The notes beneath the pieces are model-generated. The model made no database searches, had not been told where the DNA came from, and was given only the letters and a program-made list of their open reading frames with translations. Position numbers and translations under genes: made by a program. Shown here one piece after another: positions 1 to 11,695 of a stretch of 64,000 nucleotides of DNA. The stretch's first letter is position 1. Each line of letters starts with the position of its first letter. Source of the DNA: Vesta saturnalis (lineage: Eukaryota; Arthropoda; Insecta; Coleoptera; Lampyridae); assembly GCA_036346205.1 (NCBI GenBank), contig JARFJB010002136.1:637001-701000 (forward strand), given 5' to 3'.

Positions 1-540
1 TTTTGTTGTACCTACTTGTCTAAATTACTGAATCGGCCTTCAAAAACAGCTGTAAGTTTTCTTATTTCTTTTGCATATTTGATGTAATTGTTACATTTTG
101 ATTTCTTAAATTCTTTCAATAATGGAAATACGTGAGCGTTATTACTTTTCAATTGCGATTCAAGTAACAATTTCTTCTAAAATGCTTTGGTGTGATTAAA
201 TGTATCGATTATAAGGTAATCTTTTCCTTGCTGTGATATATTTAATTGATTGAGTTTTTCGACAATATCCACTAAAAAGCATAAATCCAATAACCACTCA
301 TCATTTCTTAATTCTCGTACAGTTCTTTGCTTGTCATTCATAAAAAGTCAATTTATTCTCGTAACTCAAAACCGCTGTAATCATCTTCCTCGACTTAACC
401 ATCTGACTTGGCTGAAGTATACAACGTCACCATGGGTATTCAGAATTTAATTCTTTCAGAAACTCCTTAAACTGCCGATGCAGAAGTGCATGTAATCGAA
501 TGTAATTCACTGTTTTTACAACTACTTGCATAACATGATC
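1..540 (-). pseudogene. hAT transposase fragment (GTF2IRD2/ZBED-like)
   Basis: Reading the minus strand from 540 down, successive frames give DHVMQVVVKTVNYIRLHALL, HRQFKEFLKELNSEYPW, YFSQVRWLSRGR, then EWLLDLCFLVDIVEKLNQLN and ISQQGKDYLIIDTFNHTKAF. From knowledge of the family, this block order (VNYIR, HRQF, VRWLSRG, LAFLVDI, LQGKD) is that of hAT transposases related to GTF2IRD2 and ZBED proteins. The domain is the RNase H-like catalytic part of a cut-and-paste DNA transposase. In-frame stops follow RGR, RF and KAF, and one more lies at the left edge, so it cannot make a protein. The N-terminal region is absent and the C-terminus is outside the window. Confidence 0.8.
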
Positions 541-735
541 CATCGATATCAATATCTGTCATATAATCGCAAGAATATTGTAAATGCAGAAATAATGTAT
601 TTTTAATACATTGATTTTTATTATATTTATATTTATATTATAAAATAAATATATTTTGTAAACGTGTGATGAATCTTGCGTGCCGGAAAAATGTTCAAAG
701 CGGGCCACATGCGGGCTGTGGGTTGGCTACCCCTG
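1..735 (-). mobile_element. hAT element, one end, internally deleted
   Basis: The right edge carries a hAT-like terminus on the minus strand, starting CAGGGGTAGCCAACC at 735. The transposase C-terminal part runs off the left edge of the window. Only about 180 bp separate the terminus from mid-transposase sequence, so the N-terminal half (BED finger and first catalytic part) is missing and the copy is internally deleted. The 8 bp next to the end (736-743, ctctagat) could be one target duplication, but the other end is outside the window. Confidence 0.75.
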
Positions 736-744
736 CTCTAGATA

Positions 745-1194
745 ATGCTTTTGTAAAACGTGTTATCAGCTTCATGTCGGATTGTGTACCACTCGCTGAA
801 TTCCAAACGCCTGTCCGGATCATCTTTATGTAGCCCTATATGCTCTCAATTTCAGCTTTTTCTGCATCCTTCGTAGACTTGTTCTCGTTATTCCATACTC
901 ATTGGACGCTTTCCTTTGAGATTTAGTAGGTGATTGGACAAAACATTGCGCAACAATATTCAGATTCTCTTCTATAATAGTTACAGACACTGGCCTACCT
1001 GAACGAGAAAGCTCCACCACTGACCCAGTCGCTTCGAATTTTAAATTTAATTTCCCAATACCTTGTCGAGATGGAGGTTCGACGTTTGGAAAACGTTCCA
1101 CAAACGAATCACAAACATCACTGTAATATATGGTCTTTTGCCACCATGATTGTAACACAAATACACGCTGTTTTGTACTTAACTTTCTATTCAT
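745..1194 (-). pseudogene. Mariner transposase N-terminal part
   Basis: The frame opens MNRKLSTKQRVFVLQSWW and shows two helix-turn-helix blocks typical of mariner N-termini (the DUF4817 type): FVERFPNVEPPSR with a GSVVELSRSGRPVSV linker, then SQRKASNEYGITRTSLRRM. After about residue 122 a frameshift leads to DDPDRRLEFSEWYTIRHEAD, the segment that normally precedes the first catalytic aspartate. No catalytic residue remains before the sequence meets the hAT end. The domain would bind the terminal inverted repeats. It is broken by frameshift and truncation. Family assignment is firm; the subfamily is not resolved. Confidence 0.8.
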
Positions 1195-1522
1195 TGTTGA
1201 TTAAACCACGTACAACAAACAACAACAGAATAACCTCAAACTGCTAGTGTCAACTAACTTATCGTAATTGTCGAGTTCACAACTGTAGTCCAGTTCATAA
1301 CAGACTAACTACGCTAACAACGTCTAAGGATTGCTAGTGACAACTGACTTATGGCCCACTGTGTATTATCCTATATCTCAAAAACTACGAAGGCTATGAC
1401 AATGAGGAAAACGCCATCGTTCGTTTGACAAGAAGAATGGCACAGTTTTGCGAAAATCGTATCCCTGTATCTTTACTCATAGCTTGAGATACCTCGAAAA
1501 ACCATAAAAAATGGGACGCACT
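745..1522 (-). mobile_element. Mariner-like element, 5' part, cut by the hAT end
   Basis: The element's 5' terminus lies at 1522, where cactg is followed by TA, the usual mariner target, and it resembles the outer end of the mariners at 8426 and 41681 (gggacacagtgTA). About 325 bp of non-coding terminal sequence precede the transposase start at 1194. The coding region stops abruptly at about 745, nine bases from the hAT terminus at 735, so the hAT most likely inserted into this mariner. The rest would lie left of the window. Confidence 0.6.
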
Positions 1523-1526
1523 GTAC

Positions 1527-2435
1527 ACTAACTACTATTCTCATGATTTGGAGCATCCAATGTTGATTATTTACTGGTCAATGATGGGCATCATATAAGT
1601 TCAAATGTCCGTCACTAGTAAATAAAATAAGTAGCCGTGTTAGATTAGAAGATTAGAACGGTTTGTTGTTATTGTTTTCTATTGTACTATTATTGTAATT
1701 TAACATTGTTGTTGAATAAATTGTAAACTATCGCAAATATTTCTAAATAAGCTTCTCTTTTGTAAATATCTTTGTTTTCAAAAAACGATAGAGAAACTTC
1801 GCGGTTTTTATCAAATTATTTAGTATTTAGTCAACTTTTTGCCAATGTGAAAAATGTACTACCGTTCCATTTGAAAATTCCAAGAAAAAACGTAAAAATC
1901 AAGGATTTCGACCACTAAGAGAAGTACAGAAGAATAGTTTATAGTGGAATTATTCGAGGAGAGAAAGCTCTTTTCAACGAGACTAAGTTTGTTAGTTTTG
2001 GTTAAAGCAGACTAGGGTTGTTAATTTCTTTTCCAAAAAGAAGTTTATGCTTCCCCTACCACTTTATTACAAGACATAGGCTAATGAGTTTTTAGACAAA
2101 AAATATTACAAAATTTTCTAGAAGTTTTATATGGATACCTTTGCCGTGCGTTAACTTGGCACCTTTTATGGAAAAACTTGATTTTCTAATTTAGTGCACC
2201 TGGTGCCGTCTTACAGACATGAAAATTATTTCCAGCTTTTTCTCATGGATAGTTTTATTATGATTTTTTCATCAAAGCTCTGCGATAATCTACACATCAC
2301 CAAGATACGGTCGCTGGCCTACCTTAGTGGGACACCGGGTATATAATAAGAGGAAAAATCCGATGTGCATTCTGCATTATCGTACACGCGTGGGAAACTA
2401 AAGTTACCAATTTTTGTATTTAGTTCTCAACTGCC
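1527..2435. other. AT-rich DNA, no gene seen
   Basis: I find no open frame with a recognisable domain and no clear repeat structure here. It may include the downstream part of the pogo-like element that follows on the minus strand, but I cannot show this. Confidence 0.4.
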
Positions 2436-2439
2436 CATA

Positions 2440-2945
2440 TCAAACCAACCACGTAAAATTTGGCGTCTAAGCAACTAATGGGCTTGTATGATTCAGATAT
2501 TAAAAAAAAAAACTGACGGTGCTTCTTTTGTCTCTTTAAAGTTAACTAATACAAAATAACCTTTCGGGTCTTATGGTACTAGATTTATAGAACGGTTGTG
2601 ATTACTGTTTTGTCCCAATTGTAGATTGAGTTTGGCCGAAAATTATATTCTCCAAAAAAGAAGTTCAAAAATCTTGCTCACGTTAACGTTATCAAATGCC
2701 ACTGGTGAGCATCAGAAGTGTTTCCCTGTCGCGAATTGACATTTGCTTATTACGTTTTAAAAAGGACCAAACCCAATCTCTCCCAGCAATGGCTTTTGTT
2801 TTTGAAAAATTATTTCTTCGGCATATACCAGAATCCTTAAGTCACTAATGATCATGTAATCTCGTTTCCATAAGTAAAATATGGTCCTTTAAATCAGATT
2901 GCTAGTCTTTATTTCAAATCTGCCTAGTTTTTTACTTGATATTTC
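2440..2945 (-). pseudogene. Pogo/Tigger-like transposase remnant
   Basis: Minus-strand frames, joined across frameshifts, give in order: LGRFEIKT near 2920, YLLLMETRL-like sequence near 2870, LRILVYAEEIIFQKQK, then GRDWVWSFLKRNKQMSIRD near 2740-2790, and NWDKTVITTVL near 2590-2620. These match the order in pogo/Tigger (CENP-B-like) transposases: the Tc5-type DNA-binding domain (LLxMExRxFGL, AGKDWxxxFLKRHPELSIR) and the first catalytic aspartate in NxDETGxTTV. Here that motif reads WDKT, with the aspartate kept and the following glutamate lost. Several stops and frameshifts make it a dead copy; the rest of the DDE domain is not recognisable. Confidence 0.6.
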
Positions 2946-2949
2946 ACGA

Positions 2950-4640
2950 ACATTCCCATCCTTTTGACATCTACGGTATAGGGGTTCACTGGTGTCGATG
3001 CTCATTTCTTCATCTGTCACAGCGTTTATAGGCTTAATTATTGCTTCCTATAACCACTTGTGCTGCTTTCACTTTCTTTTATAATTTCTCACCATGTTTA
3101 CTTAAACGGAAAAGTTTCATTATTTGAACCCTGTACGTTAAAATAAGGGGAAAAGTGAAATACGTACCACTTTGCCTCATACACGGTGTTTTCACTTTAC
3201 CCCTTTTGTTCCTATTTTAAAGAAAATGACATTGTGACTATACAAATGAAGATATGCAGTAATTTGGTTTAGAAGCCTACCAGCTATAGCTATCCGTCTT
3301 AAACAATGAAGTAAAAATAAATACACATGATACTTATTGAAAATTATTTTTCGCGCAAAGTACGCCTGTCTGCCGTAAAATTTCAAACTAATATTAAGTA
3401 AGTTTATATCAAGCCCATGAAGAACACAGGTGCAATTCTCACGTAAACAAGTTTGGCGTAGGTTTAATTTTTCACTTTTCCTCGCCGTACCCCGACTTCC
3501 TCTAGATAGATCATTTGAAAATTGCCATATATGCACATATTTTTTGCTTTGTATGTAGTGTGTCGAATGATTTCTTTTGCTCTTTACACATTTAAGGTAT
3601 TGCTCACGCTCGTGTTTTAGAATTATTTAAGCAATATCCTAATGTGTTTCTAATTATGTTTTTATTTTGGCTTACGAGTTTCACTCAGATAAATTTTATC
3701 TGTACTAGATCTGAATGAAATATTTAAAGATGATGAGTAATACAATATAGCGCCTGATAAAAAAATCGCATGATAGTAAACAATTTTTAGATCATGTGTG
3801 TGTACGTATCGTGTTTTAAAGAAATACAATTTTTTGATATCAATATGGTGAATGCCATAAATAAATCACTTCCAATAAATCGGTTTTGTCTGATTTGACT
3901 TTAACCAGAATTCAATCATTGTTTCAACACATGAATTTATTTAACTTTTTACGAGATGGTAAGTATTGTGACAAAAATTAATTTCCCTCGTTAAGCCGTG
4001 TAACTAAAGCAGAGCTCATTTATATAAATAGCCTTATCAATTTCTCCTTTATGTAGGTGTGCCAATCACAATCGGGTATAATTTTTTTGTTATTGCTGGT
4101 AATTTACCGTGATATCGGATGCTATTTGTTACTCTTTATCTCTATATTTTATGATAAGTTAATGACGCCGTGTTTAATATATAGCCAGAAAATAGTAATT
4201 TTGACATAATACTTTTTTTGTTCTGTAAATCTATGTATGCCATGAATGAACATCGCCTACAGATTGCCACTGCCAAATATATTTCTATTTGAATTGATTC
4301 TTATTATTTTCATCATCGTGTTACTAATTGACATTTCATAGTAAAACTTTATTTTTGACGTCTTAACTGGCGTCGTTTTTATTTTAGTTAGTTATTCGTC
4401 GTTTCTATAAATATTGTTATAGATAAAAATATTGTTAGTGGGCGTGATTCATAAAAATCACTTGTTACTCTTTTAAGTTGGACACGTACAACTGTGTGTT
4501 TCCCGCTATGTATCTATTCTTTCTAGAAATTGAACTCCAAGTTTGATTTCATTGCCAATACAAAACCATCTCGTTGGAAGCAAAATGATCTTGGACTCCT
4601 CAAGTAACTCAATAAAGTTATAAGAATACTTTGTGTTTAG
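2950..4640. other. AT-rich spacer with one inverted repeat
   Basis: No gene is recognisable. An imperfect hairpin lies at 3140-3160 and 3190-3218 (arms around aaggggaaaagtgaaa and its complement, loop about 30 bp). The longest minus-strand frame here (3192-3536, 114 codons) has no recognisable motif and covers one arm of that hairpin, so I do not call it a gene. Confidence 0.4.
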
Positions 4641-4649
4641 CTCACTCTC

Positions 4650-5955
4650 ACCTAACCCGCATTAATAGATTTCAGCAATAGACGTTTTTGCAGTAAATTG
4701 TTGAACGAATTTAACCTTTTGGGTGAAATTTCATATAAATGAACGTACTTGAGCCTGTCGTACATCAAAAATATTAATAAAAAGATTAGGGGGATGAAAG
4801 GGGTGAAAAATAAGGCTAACTTTGGTGGTGTTGGTGTTTGAAAAAAACTTTGTACTTTGCATAAAATGGAAGCTAAAAACAACTTTTAAAACTGTACCCC
4901 CACCCCATTTTGAAATTATGTAATTTTGAAGAATCCGAGCGTATCATGCTGTAGTGCGTTGTTTAACGCTGTTGTACATCAAATATTTTTATTTTATTTA
5001 TTTTTTGTTTAAACGGGTTCACTAGCAGTATATACCCCAACAAAAATGTACGTACCTCCCGTTTTGAAATTACACAATATTTAAGAAAACGCGCTCTTAT
5101 TGCACCGTCACCGTATTGAAAAGGGTGTTGAACACTGTTGTACATCAAATATTTTTATTATATTATCTATAACAATACATTTAGGCAATAGACGTCTTAT
5201 CAGGACATTGTTGAACAAATTTAACCTTTTGGGTGGAATTTCATGTACTTGACCCTATCGTACAGCAAAAGTATTAATAAAACGATTATGCGGTTAAAAG
5301 GGGTGAAAAATAAGGGTAACTTTGGTAGTGTTGGTTTTTTCATAAACAATACTTTGTACCTTGACTAAAGTTGAAGCTAAAAACAAATTTAAAACTGCCC
5401 CCACCCCGTTTTGAAATTACATAATTTTTAGGAATCCGAACGCTTTATGCACTGCGCCATAATGAATAACTTGTTGAACGCAGTTGTACATACTATATTT
5501 TTGTTTCTTTAATTTTTTATGTTAAAATGGTTCACTAGTAATCGTACAAGCGCGAACAAAAATGTACATACCTCTCGTTTTGAAAGTACGTAATTTTTAA
5601 GAAAACGCGCTCTTAATTCACCATCACAGTATTGAAGGGGAAATTGGACACTGTTGTACATCAAATATTTCTATTTCTTTACTGTATTATGTTAGTGATG
5701 ATATAAGAGCGAACAAAAATGTACATACCTCCCGTTTTAAAACTACGCAATTTTTAAGGAAACGGGCTCTTAGTGCACCATTACCGTATTCAACCCTGTT
5801 GCACATCAAAAATTTTTATTTCTTTAAATTTTTTCATTAGCAATAATATCGCGAACAAAAATTTACATTCCTCCCGTTTTGAAATTAGGTAATTTTTAAG
5901 AAAACGCGCTCTTAATGCACCATCATCGTATGGAAGGGGATGTTGAACACTTGTA
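4650..5955. repeat. Satellite array, plus orientation, left of the mariner
   Basis: The region is built from diverged copies of a unit with recognisable blocks: GTTCACTAGCAATAAT, AAAAATGTACATACCTCCCG, TTTTTAAGAAAACGCGCTCT, GCACCATCACCGTATTGAAA, GTTGTACATCAAATATTTTT. The CGCGCTCT block recurs near 5080, 5596 and 5892, with a variant at 5751, giving spacings of about 140-175 bp. A longer segment with AATAGACGT and CTTTTGGGTGGAATTTC occurs twice (about 4670-4940 and 5185-5450), so there is a higher-order pattern. Boundaries are approximate. Confidence 0.85.
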
Positions 5956-8426
5956 CACTGTCCCATTTTGGTTGAAATTGTAGGGTTTGCGAGCAATGAT
6001 CGAAAGATGCGGTTTTCGCGACCCTGTTCTACTTTTTCGTGTGACGAAAGATGCCACAAACAGAATTGCCACAGTCCTCTTAGTATTTGAGATACAGCGC
6101 GAAATTCAAAATTTGCAATATTTAAGCACCCCTCGTAACTGCTTTCCCTTGTAATGTATGGAATAGTAAAAAGTGGGTTCTATACAGAATTTTCCGTAGA
6201 ATATAGTGGCGTGCATAGTTTTCCCCACAAAAAGTCAGTTTCTTCGCAATAAACCAAAGTTTTGTTTTTTAAATGGAACACCCTGTATATTTTTCAAGAA
6301 ATATATATTGTGTGGAACTTCTTTTGCATTATTAACACCAAAAATGAATATTACGTAAATTTAGCATTTTGATAATATAGTTGGCCATGAAACCTACAAA
6401 TTCAGTGTAACGCATATTTTCTTGAACGTCCAAGATATATTTGAGTATTAAAAAGCGCTTCTAGATTCTTACTGCTTTATTATAATTATAAATATGTAAA
6501 TACGCGATTATAATAAATCTAAGGACTTTTACGCAGAAATGCACAAATAATAACAAAAAATTATACAAATTAGGTACAATAGTTTTTAAAACATATTCAA
6601 ACTGACAAATTTTTCTTTAATTGGGTAAAATGCATCTTATAGTTTATAAGAATACTTTATATCTAAATTTGTAAGTAGGCTGGGCCTAGTCTGATCTAAA
6701 CATAATTGACCTGTCAAATTTGATTATAATTATTTTTGTGCAACAATCGTATTGATTGTTCATTGTGCAGAATATGGCAGAAAATCAAAATTTTGAAAAC
6801 TTTGAAAAAATATTATATGCTGATTTACTTTGGTCAGAGTAATGAAAACGCTGACGCAACAATAAATTTGTATTTTAACAGGTAAATGTAGTTTCCTGGT
6901 TATTAATTTTGATAATTAAGTAGCTTTACATCTATGTAGGTTTCCAGAACAGAGACAACCTAGTAAAATCACGTTTTATAGATTAAAAAGAAATTTAATT
7001 AATTATGGATCATTTTCTAAACCCAGGTCAAAAAAATATAATAAAGAAAATCGAGTTTTAGCCAGTGTGGAGGGTAATCCTATAAGTTCTTGCAGAACTA
7101 TAGAAAGTCGTATTGGAGTTTCGAAAACAAAAATTCCGAGAATACTTTGCCACCATAAATATAAACCACATAAATTTAAATTTAGGCTGGTTCAACATCT
7201 ACATCCTGGCGACGTTGAACGTAGGTTAATATTTTGCAATAGGTACTTAAACATGTTAAATATAGTACCCAACTTGGGAAGAAATGTCATATGGCCAGAC
7301 GAGGCATATTATAGCAATTCATGTGTTTTAAACAGGTACAATAGCAGATTCTGTTCTCAAGAAAATCAACACCAAATATTCCCCCAAAGGCAACAAGGAC
7401 GATTTGGACTAAACGTGTCCTGCTTTATATTAGCATCAAAAATAAAATTTTACATTTTCGAAGGGAGCTTATCCTCTCCTAGATATTTGGACATTTTAGA
7501 AATGGTTGTGTCTGAAGTATTAGATGACATTCCTTTACCTCGATTGAACCAAATTCATTACCACCAGGATGGAGCCCCATCTCATAATGCGCAAATTATA
7601 CGCTCGTTTTTTGAAAACAATTTTGGTAATAGATGGATTGGAACTAATGGGCCGATAAGATGGCCTCCTAGGTCTCCGGACTTGTCAGTTTTAGATTTCT
7701 TTTTATGGGGTTACTTGCAAAATAAAATATACCAAACTGTATATGATAACATTGAACGTTTAACAAATGCAGTTAGAGAAGCTTTCAGACATTTACAAGC
7801 TCACCCTATTATTTTGGAAGAGTGTGTGAAGCATGTATAAGACAGAATGGTCATCAGTTCGAACATCTCTTTTAGTAATTTATATTAGGCGTGTAAAGTT
7901 GTAGGTGTTATGTTTAGTTTTTAATTTTGTGTTTTTGCATAATACTTCCTAACCCTTAACCTTGTTTTTTCATGCCCAATTATATTGTCAAAATGTTAAA
8001 TTAACGTAACATTCATTTTTGAGGTTAATAATGCCAAAGAAGTGCCACACAATATATATTTTTTGAAAGCTGAGAGTAAGCTCCATTATATAATAAAGAA
8101 TATACAGGGTGTTCCATTACAAAAAAACAACTTTGGTTTATTGCGAAGAAACTGACTTTTTATGGGGAAAACACGCCACTAAATGCTACGGAAAATTCTG
8201 TATAAAACCCACTTTTCACCATTTCGATTAATTGCAAGGCAAAAGCAGTTACGAGGGGTGCTAAAATGTGCAAACTTTGAATTTAGTCCTGTATCTCATA
8301 TACTAATATGGCTATGACAATTCTGTTTGTGGCATCTTTCGTTTCACAAAAAAGTAGAACAGGGCCGCGAAAATCGCGGCTCGCAAACGAGATACCCTAC
8401 AATTACAACCAAAATGGGACACAGTG
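5956..8426 (+). mobile_element. Mariner, DD41D type, near complete
   Basis: The ends read CACTGTCCCATTTTGG on the left (a 2 bp deletion relative to CACTGTGTCCCATTTTGG on the right), each flanked by TA (5954-5955 and 8427-8428). The terminal inverted repeats are unusually long, about 440 bp (5956-6392 and 7968-8426). Inside each is a second mariner-like end, CAGGGTGTTCCATT, also next to TA (6285 and 8105). The transposase lies between. The flanks are satellite DNA in opposite orientation on the two sides. Confidence 0.85.
6774..7877 (+). CDS. Mariner transposase, DD41D, two exons, nearly intact
   Basis: Exon 1 can start at ATG 6817 (MLIYFGQSNENADATINLYF) and ends at 6881; a 58 bp GT-AG intron (6882-6939) joins it in frame to exon 2, which is open to the stop at 7838-7840, giving about 321 aa. 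An upstream ATG at 6774 (MAENQNFENFEK) is off by one base, probably at an A-run. The N-terminal HTH includes FPEQRQPSKITFYRLKRNL. Catalytic residues are D in WPDEAYYSN, D in HYHQDGAPSHNA and D in SVLDFFLWGY, with 41 residues between the last two, hence DD41D. A frameshift after the stop hides the expected C-terminal tail RQNGHQFEHLF (to about 7877). The enzyme would cut and paste the element at TA sites in the nucleus. It is the best-preserved coding unit in the window. Confidence 0.8.
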
Positions 8427-8428
8427 TA

Positions 8429-9140
8429 CACTTTTATCCGCTCTTATACGATTGCTAGTGAATCCTTTAAACATACACAAAGAAATAAAAATATTTGATG
8501 TACAACAGGGGTCAACATCCCTTCAATACGGTAATGATGTATTAAGAGCGCGTTCTCTTAAAAATTGCGTAATTTCAAAACGAGAGGTATTTACATTATT
8601 TTTCCCCTGTATATAATTGGTAGTGAACCCTTCTAACATAAAAAATTAAAGAAATAACAATATTTATTGTACCACAGGGTTCAACATTTCTTTTAATACG
8701 GTGATGGTGCATTATGTACGCGCGGTTTCTTAAAAGTGCCTACTTTTCAAAAAGAGAGGTACGTACATTTTTATTTGCGTTTATATTATTGCTAGTGAAC
8801 CCTTTTATTCTAAAAAATGAAGGAACTAAAAATATTTGATGTACAAAAGGGTTCAACATCCTTTTCAATATGGCGCTTGTGCTTGGAGTCTGTCTTGGGG
8901 GTACAATATTGTTTTTATCTTTAATTTTAGTCAAAGTGTAAACTACTTTTTTAAAACTATGATAAAAACTCGTACCCCTACGGTTATTCCTATTTTTCCC
9001 TCCCTTCAACCCCATAATTGTGTTACTTATATTTTGCGTACATCATTTATATGATATTCCACTCAAAAAGTTAAGCTCCTTCAACAATTCACTGAAAGAA
9101 CGTCTATTGCTGAAATCTTTTGCTTGGTGCGGGTTATTGA
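8429..9140. repeat. Satellite array, minus orientation, right of the mariner
   Basis: The same units as at 4650-5955 appear here reverse-complemented: tgatgtacaaCAGGGGTCAA, TAAGAGCGCGTTCTC, TTTCAAAACGAGAGG. The right end (9057-9135) carries the complement of the AATAGACG and CTTTTGGGTGGAATTTC segment that opens the left array. So 4650-5955 and 8429-9140 form a large imperfect palindrome around the mariner. Confidence 0.8.
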
Positions 9141-10215
9141 AAGGGACGTTGATCACTGTTGTACATAAACATTTTTATTTTTTTACATTTTTTTAATTTT
9201 AAAGGGTTGAGTAACAATAATATGCTCGCCAATAAATCTGTACATACCCCCCCGTTTTAAAATTACCGAATTTTTAAGAAATCGCACTCTTAAGCACCGT
9301 CACTGTATTGAAAGGGGTGTTGAACTCTTGTTGTACATGAAATATTTGTATTTTTTTAATTTTTTAGGTTAAAAGGTTCACTAACAATAATATACTCGCC
9401 ACCTTCCGTTTTTAAATTACTTAATTTTTAAGAAAAGGCATTCTTGATGCACCGTCACCGTATTGAAAGGGGTGTTGAACCCTGTTGTATATCAAATATC
9501 TTTATTTCATTATTTTTGTATGTCAGAAGGGTTCGCTATCAATGGTATAAGAGCGAATAAAAATGTACATACCTCCCGTGTTGAAATTACCTAATATTTA
9601 AGAAAACGCGCTCTTAATACACCATCGCGGTATTGAAAGGGGTGTTGAACATTATTGTATACCAAATATTTTTATTTTTTTATGTTTAAACGGTTCACTA
9701 GCAATAATAAAATCGCCAAAGAAAAATGTACAAACCTCTCGTTTTGAAATTAAGCAATATTTAAGAAAACGTGCTCTTAATGCACCATCGCCGTGTTAAA
9801 AGGAGTATTGAACTCTGTTGCACATCAAATATTTTTATTTTATTAAGTTTTTATGTTTAAAGAGTTCACTCAATAATGCACTCGCCAACAAAAATGTACA
9901 TACCTGTCGTTTTGAAATCGCCTAATTTTTAAGAAAACGCGTTCATAATGCACCATAACCGTAGTGAAAGGGGTGTTGAACATCAAATATTTTAATGTTT
10001 TTAATTTTGTAGGTTAAAGGGTTCACTAACAATAACAATAATATGCTCGCCAACAAAAATGTGTGAAAGGGTTGAACCCTATTGTACATCAAATATCTTT
10101 ACTTTTTAAATTTTTTTATGTTAAAGGGTTCACTAGCCATCGTATAAAAGCGAATAAAAATGTACATACTTCTCGTTTTGAAGTTATTTAAATTTTAAGA
10201 ACACGCGCTCAAGAA
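9141..10215. repeat. Satellite array, plus orientation, about 155-173 bp units
   Basis: At least six diverged monomers run in plus orientation. The TTTTTAAGAAAACGC-type block recurs near 9273, 9426, 9596, 9756 and 9929, spacing 153-173 bp, with a partial copy at about 10195. The array ends near 10215. Monomers differ by many substitutions and small gaps, so it is not a freshly homogenised array. Confidence 0.85.
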
Positions 10216-11270
10216 GAAAAAAACATTTCTTAGAATTAAAGCGTACATAATGAATCCTGAATCTTTGCATTCCTCGTTCGAAAACCCTGTAATGTTGAAA
10301 ACCGGGAGAATGACACTAAATTACTGATAAATTCTGATTAGAAAATATACCCCGAGATGGCAGCATTTAAAGCTGCAGAATTCCAAAATATAATTACTTA
10401 TTTATTGTGATTTATTTTGTAAAAATTAGAGAACGTTGATTATCGTAATGATAACGGTTGAAAAACAATATCCTTGAAATCTAATAGGTGTTTGGTACGT
10501 TATTTTAGCAGCCTGCGGGTTATGTAGGTTATAACCTATTAATACCCTATTACAGACAATGCAATTTTCAACAAAATCTAAACAGTAAATAATTGCAGCG
10601 GAATTATAAAACCAGGAAGAATGGTTGTTTTGTAAGTTGCTGAAAAACAAGTATACAATTGTATTATATGATTGCATGATAATTTGAAAATTCAATTTAT
10701 AGGTTAAACAATTTGCATGGAACAACTATCGAGCTGCACTGTATACAACTCTGAACGCTACTACGTTTCATAATCATAATTTCTTATTTTTGTTACCAAT
10801 TCAGTAGCAATGATGGACCACAATAAGATGGTAACATTGTTGCACAAAATGGATGTTAAGTTACGTGCTTAAATAAAATGGAACTATTATTCGTACTAAG
10901 ATGACACTTATTGGACCGCGCCGTCCACATGGGCAACTGGATACAAAGGCGCCTGTCGATGCCTCTCAATTTATAAATTTTCAACAATACAAAAAAATAA
11001 AACTGTGTTCCCGTCATTTGAAAACGAAAATAGTAGTAATTATTTATTATTTTACAATAATTACAGTTTTCTGCGTGCAATTTCAGCGAGTTTTATTTTG
11101 TTAAAAAAAATAATTATAAACATAGATAAATCCTTCGTTATTCATAATAAAGGCTTAGTCCTTTGTCGTGTTGTAACTTCGAATTGATTACTTAAAAGCT
11201 TCTATCTAAGGTAAGTTAAATAAGTTTTGTAATCAATTTGGTGGAAAAGTAACTATTCATAATTCATTTT
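10216..11270. other. AT-rich DNA, no gene seen
   Basis: Several short overlapping frames exist on both strands (for example 10426-10725 minus), but none shows a recognisable domain. No repeat or element end is evident. Confidence 0.4.
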
Positions 11271-11370
11271 TTTTCATTATTATAAGTTTTTGTTATGAAC
11301 GAATAAGTTCAAAAATAAATATGTAATTAAAAATTATTATTAATTTTATTAAATGCATAAATAAAAAGTT

Positions 11371-11444
11371 TACCTCGAGTAGGATTTGAACCTACGACCT
11401 GTTCTTTGCTAGAGTACCGCGCTAATCATCTGCGCCATCGATAT
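11371..11444 (-). tRNA. tRNA-like sequence, loop anticodon AGC, copy 1 (probably pseudo or SINE head)
   Basis: The minus strand folds as a cloverleaf of 74 nt: acceptor ATATCGA with TCGAGGT (one mismatch), D-stem GCGC with GCGC, anticodon stem GTACT with AGAAC (one mismatch) around loop CTAGCAA, and T-stem GTAGG with CCTAC around TTCAAAT. Box A (TGGCGCAGATGATTAGCGCG) and box B (GGTTCAAATCC) of a pol III promoter are present. The loop would place AGC (alanine) as anticodon, but the acceptor stem does not resemble normal tRNA-Ala, so a tRNA pseudogene or SINE origin is likely. Confidence 0.45.
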
Positions 11445-11695
11445 ATAAGCCCCAATCGATGTAAATTTTGTCTTTATGTATGTAGAACTGATGTAAATTC
11501 TAAATATAATGATATTACAATCAAATTACTTATATTAATGGAATGTGAGCCTGCAATACCACAAGGATTCACACATACCAAAGCAACTTGACTAATTTTA
11601 AATTATTATAAGTTTTTGTTATGAACGAATAAGTTCAAAAGTAAATATATAATTAAAAATTATTATTAATTTTATTAAATACATAAATAAAAGTT

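Noticed and set aside
3192..3536. 114-codon minus-strand frame
   Set aside because: No recognisable motif; it includes one arm of a hairpin and has no splice or promoter context.
8740..9054. Overlapping frames in the satellite
   Set aside because: Product of the satellite sequence; not conserved between monomers.
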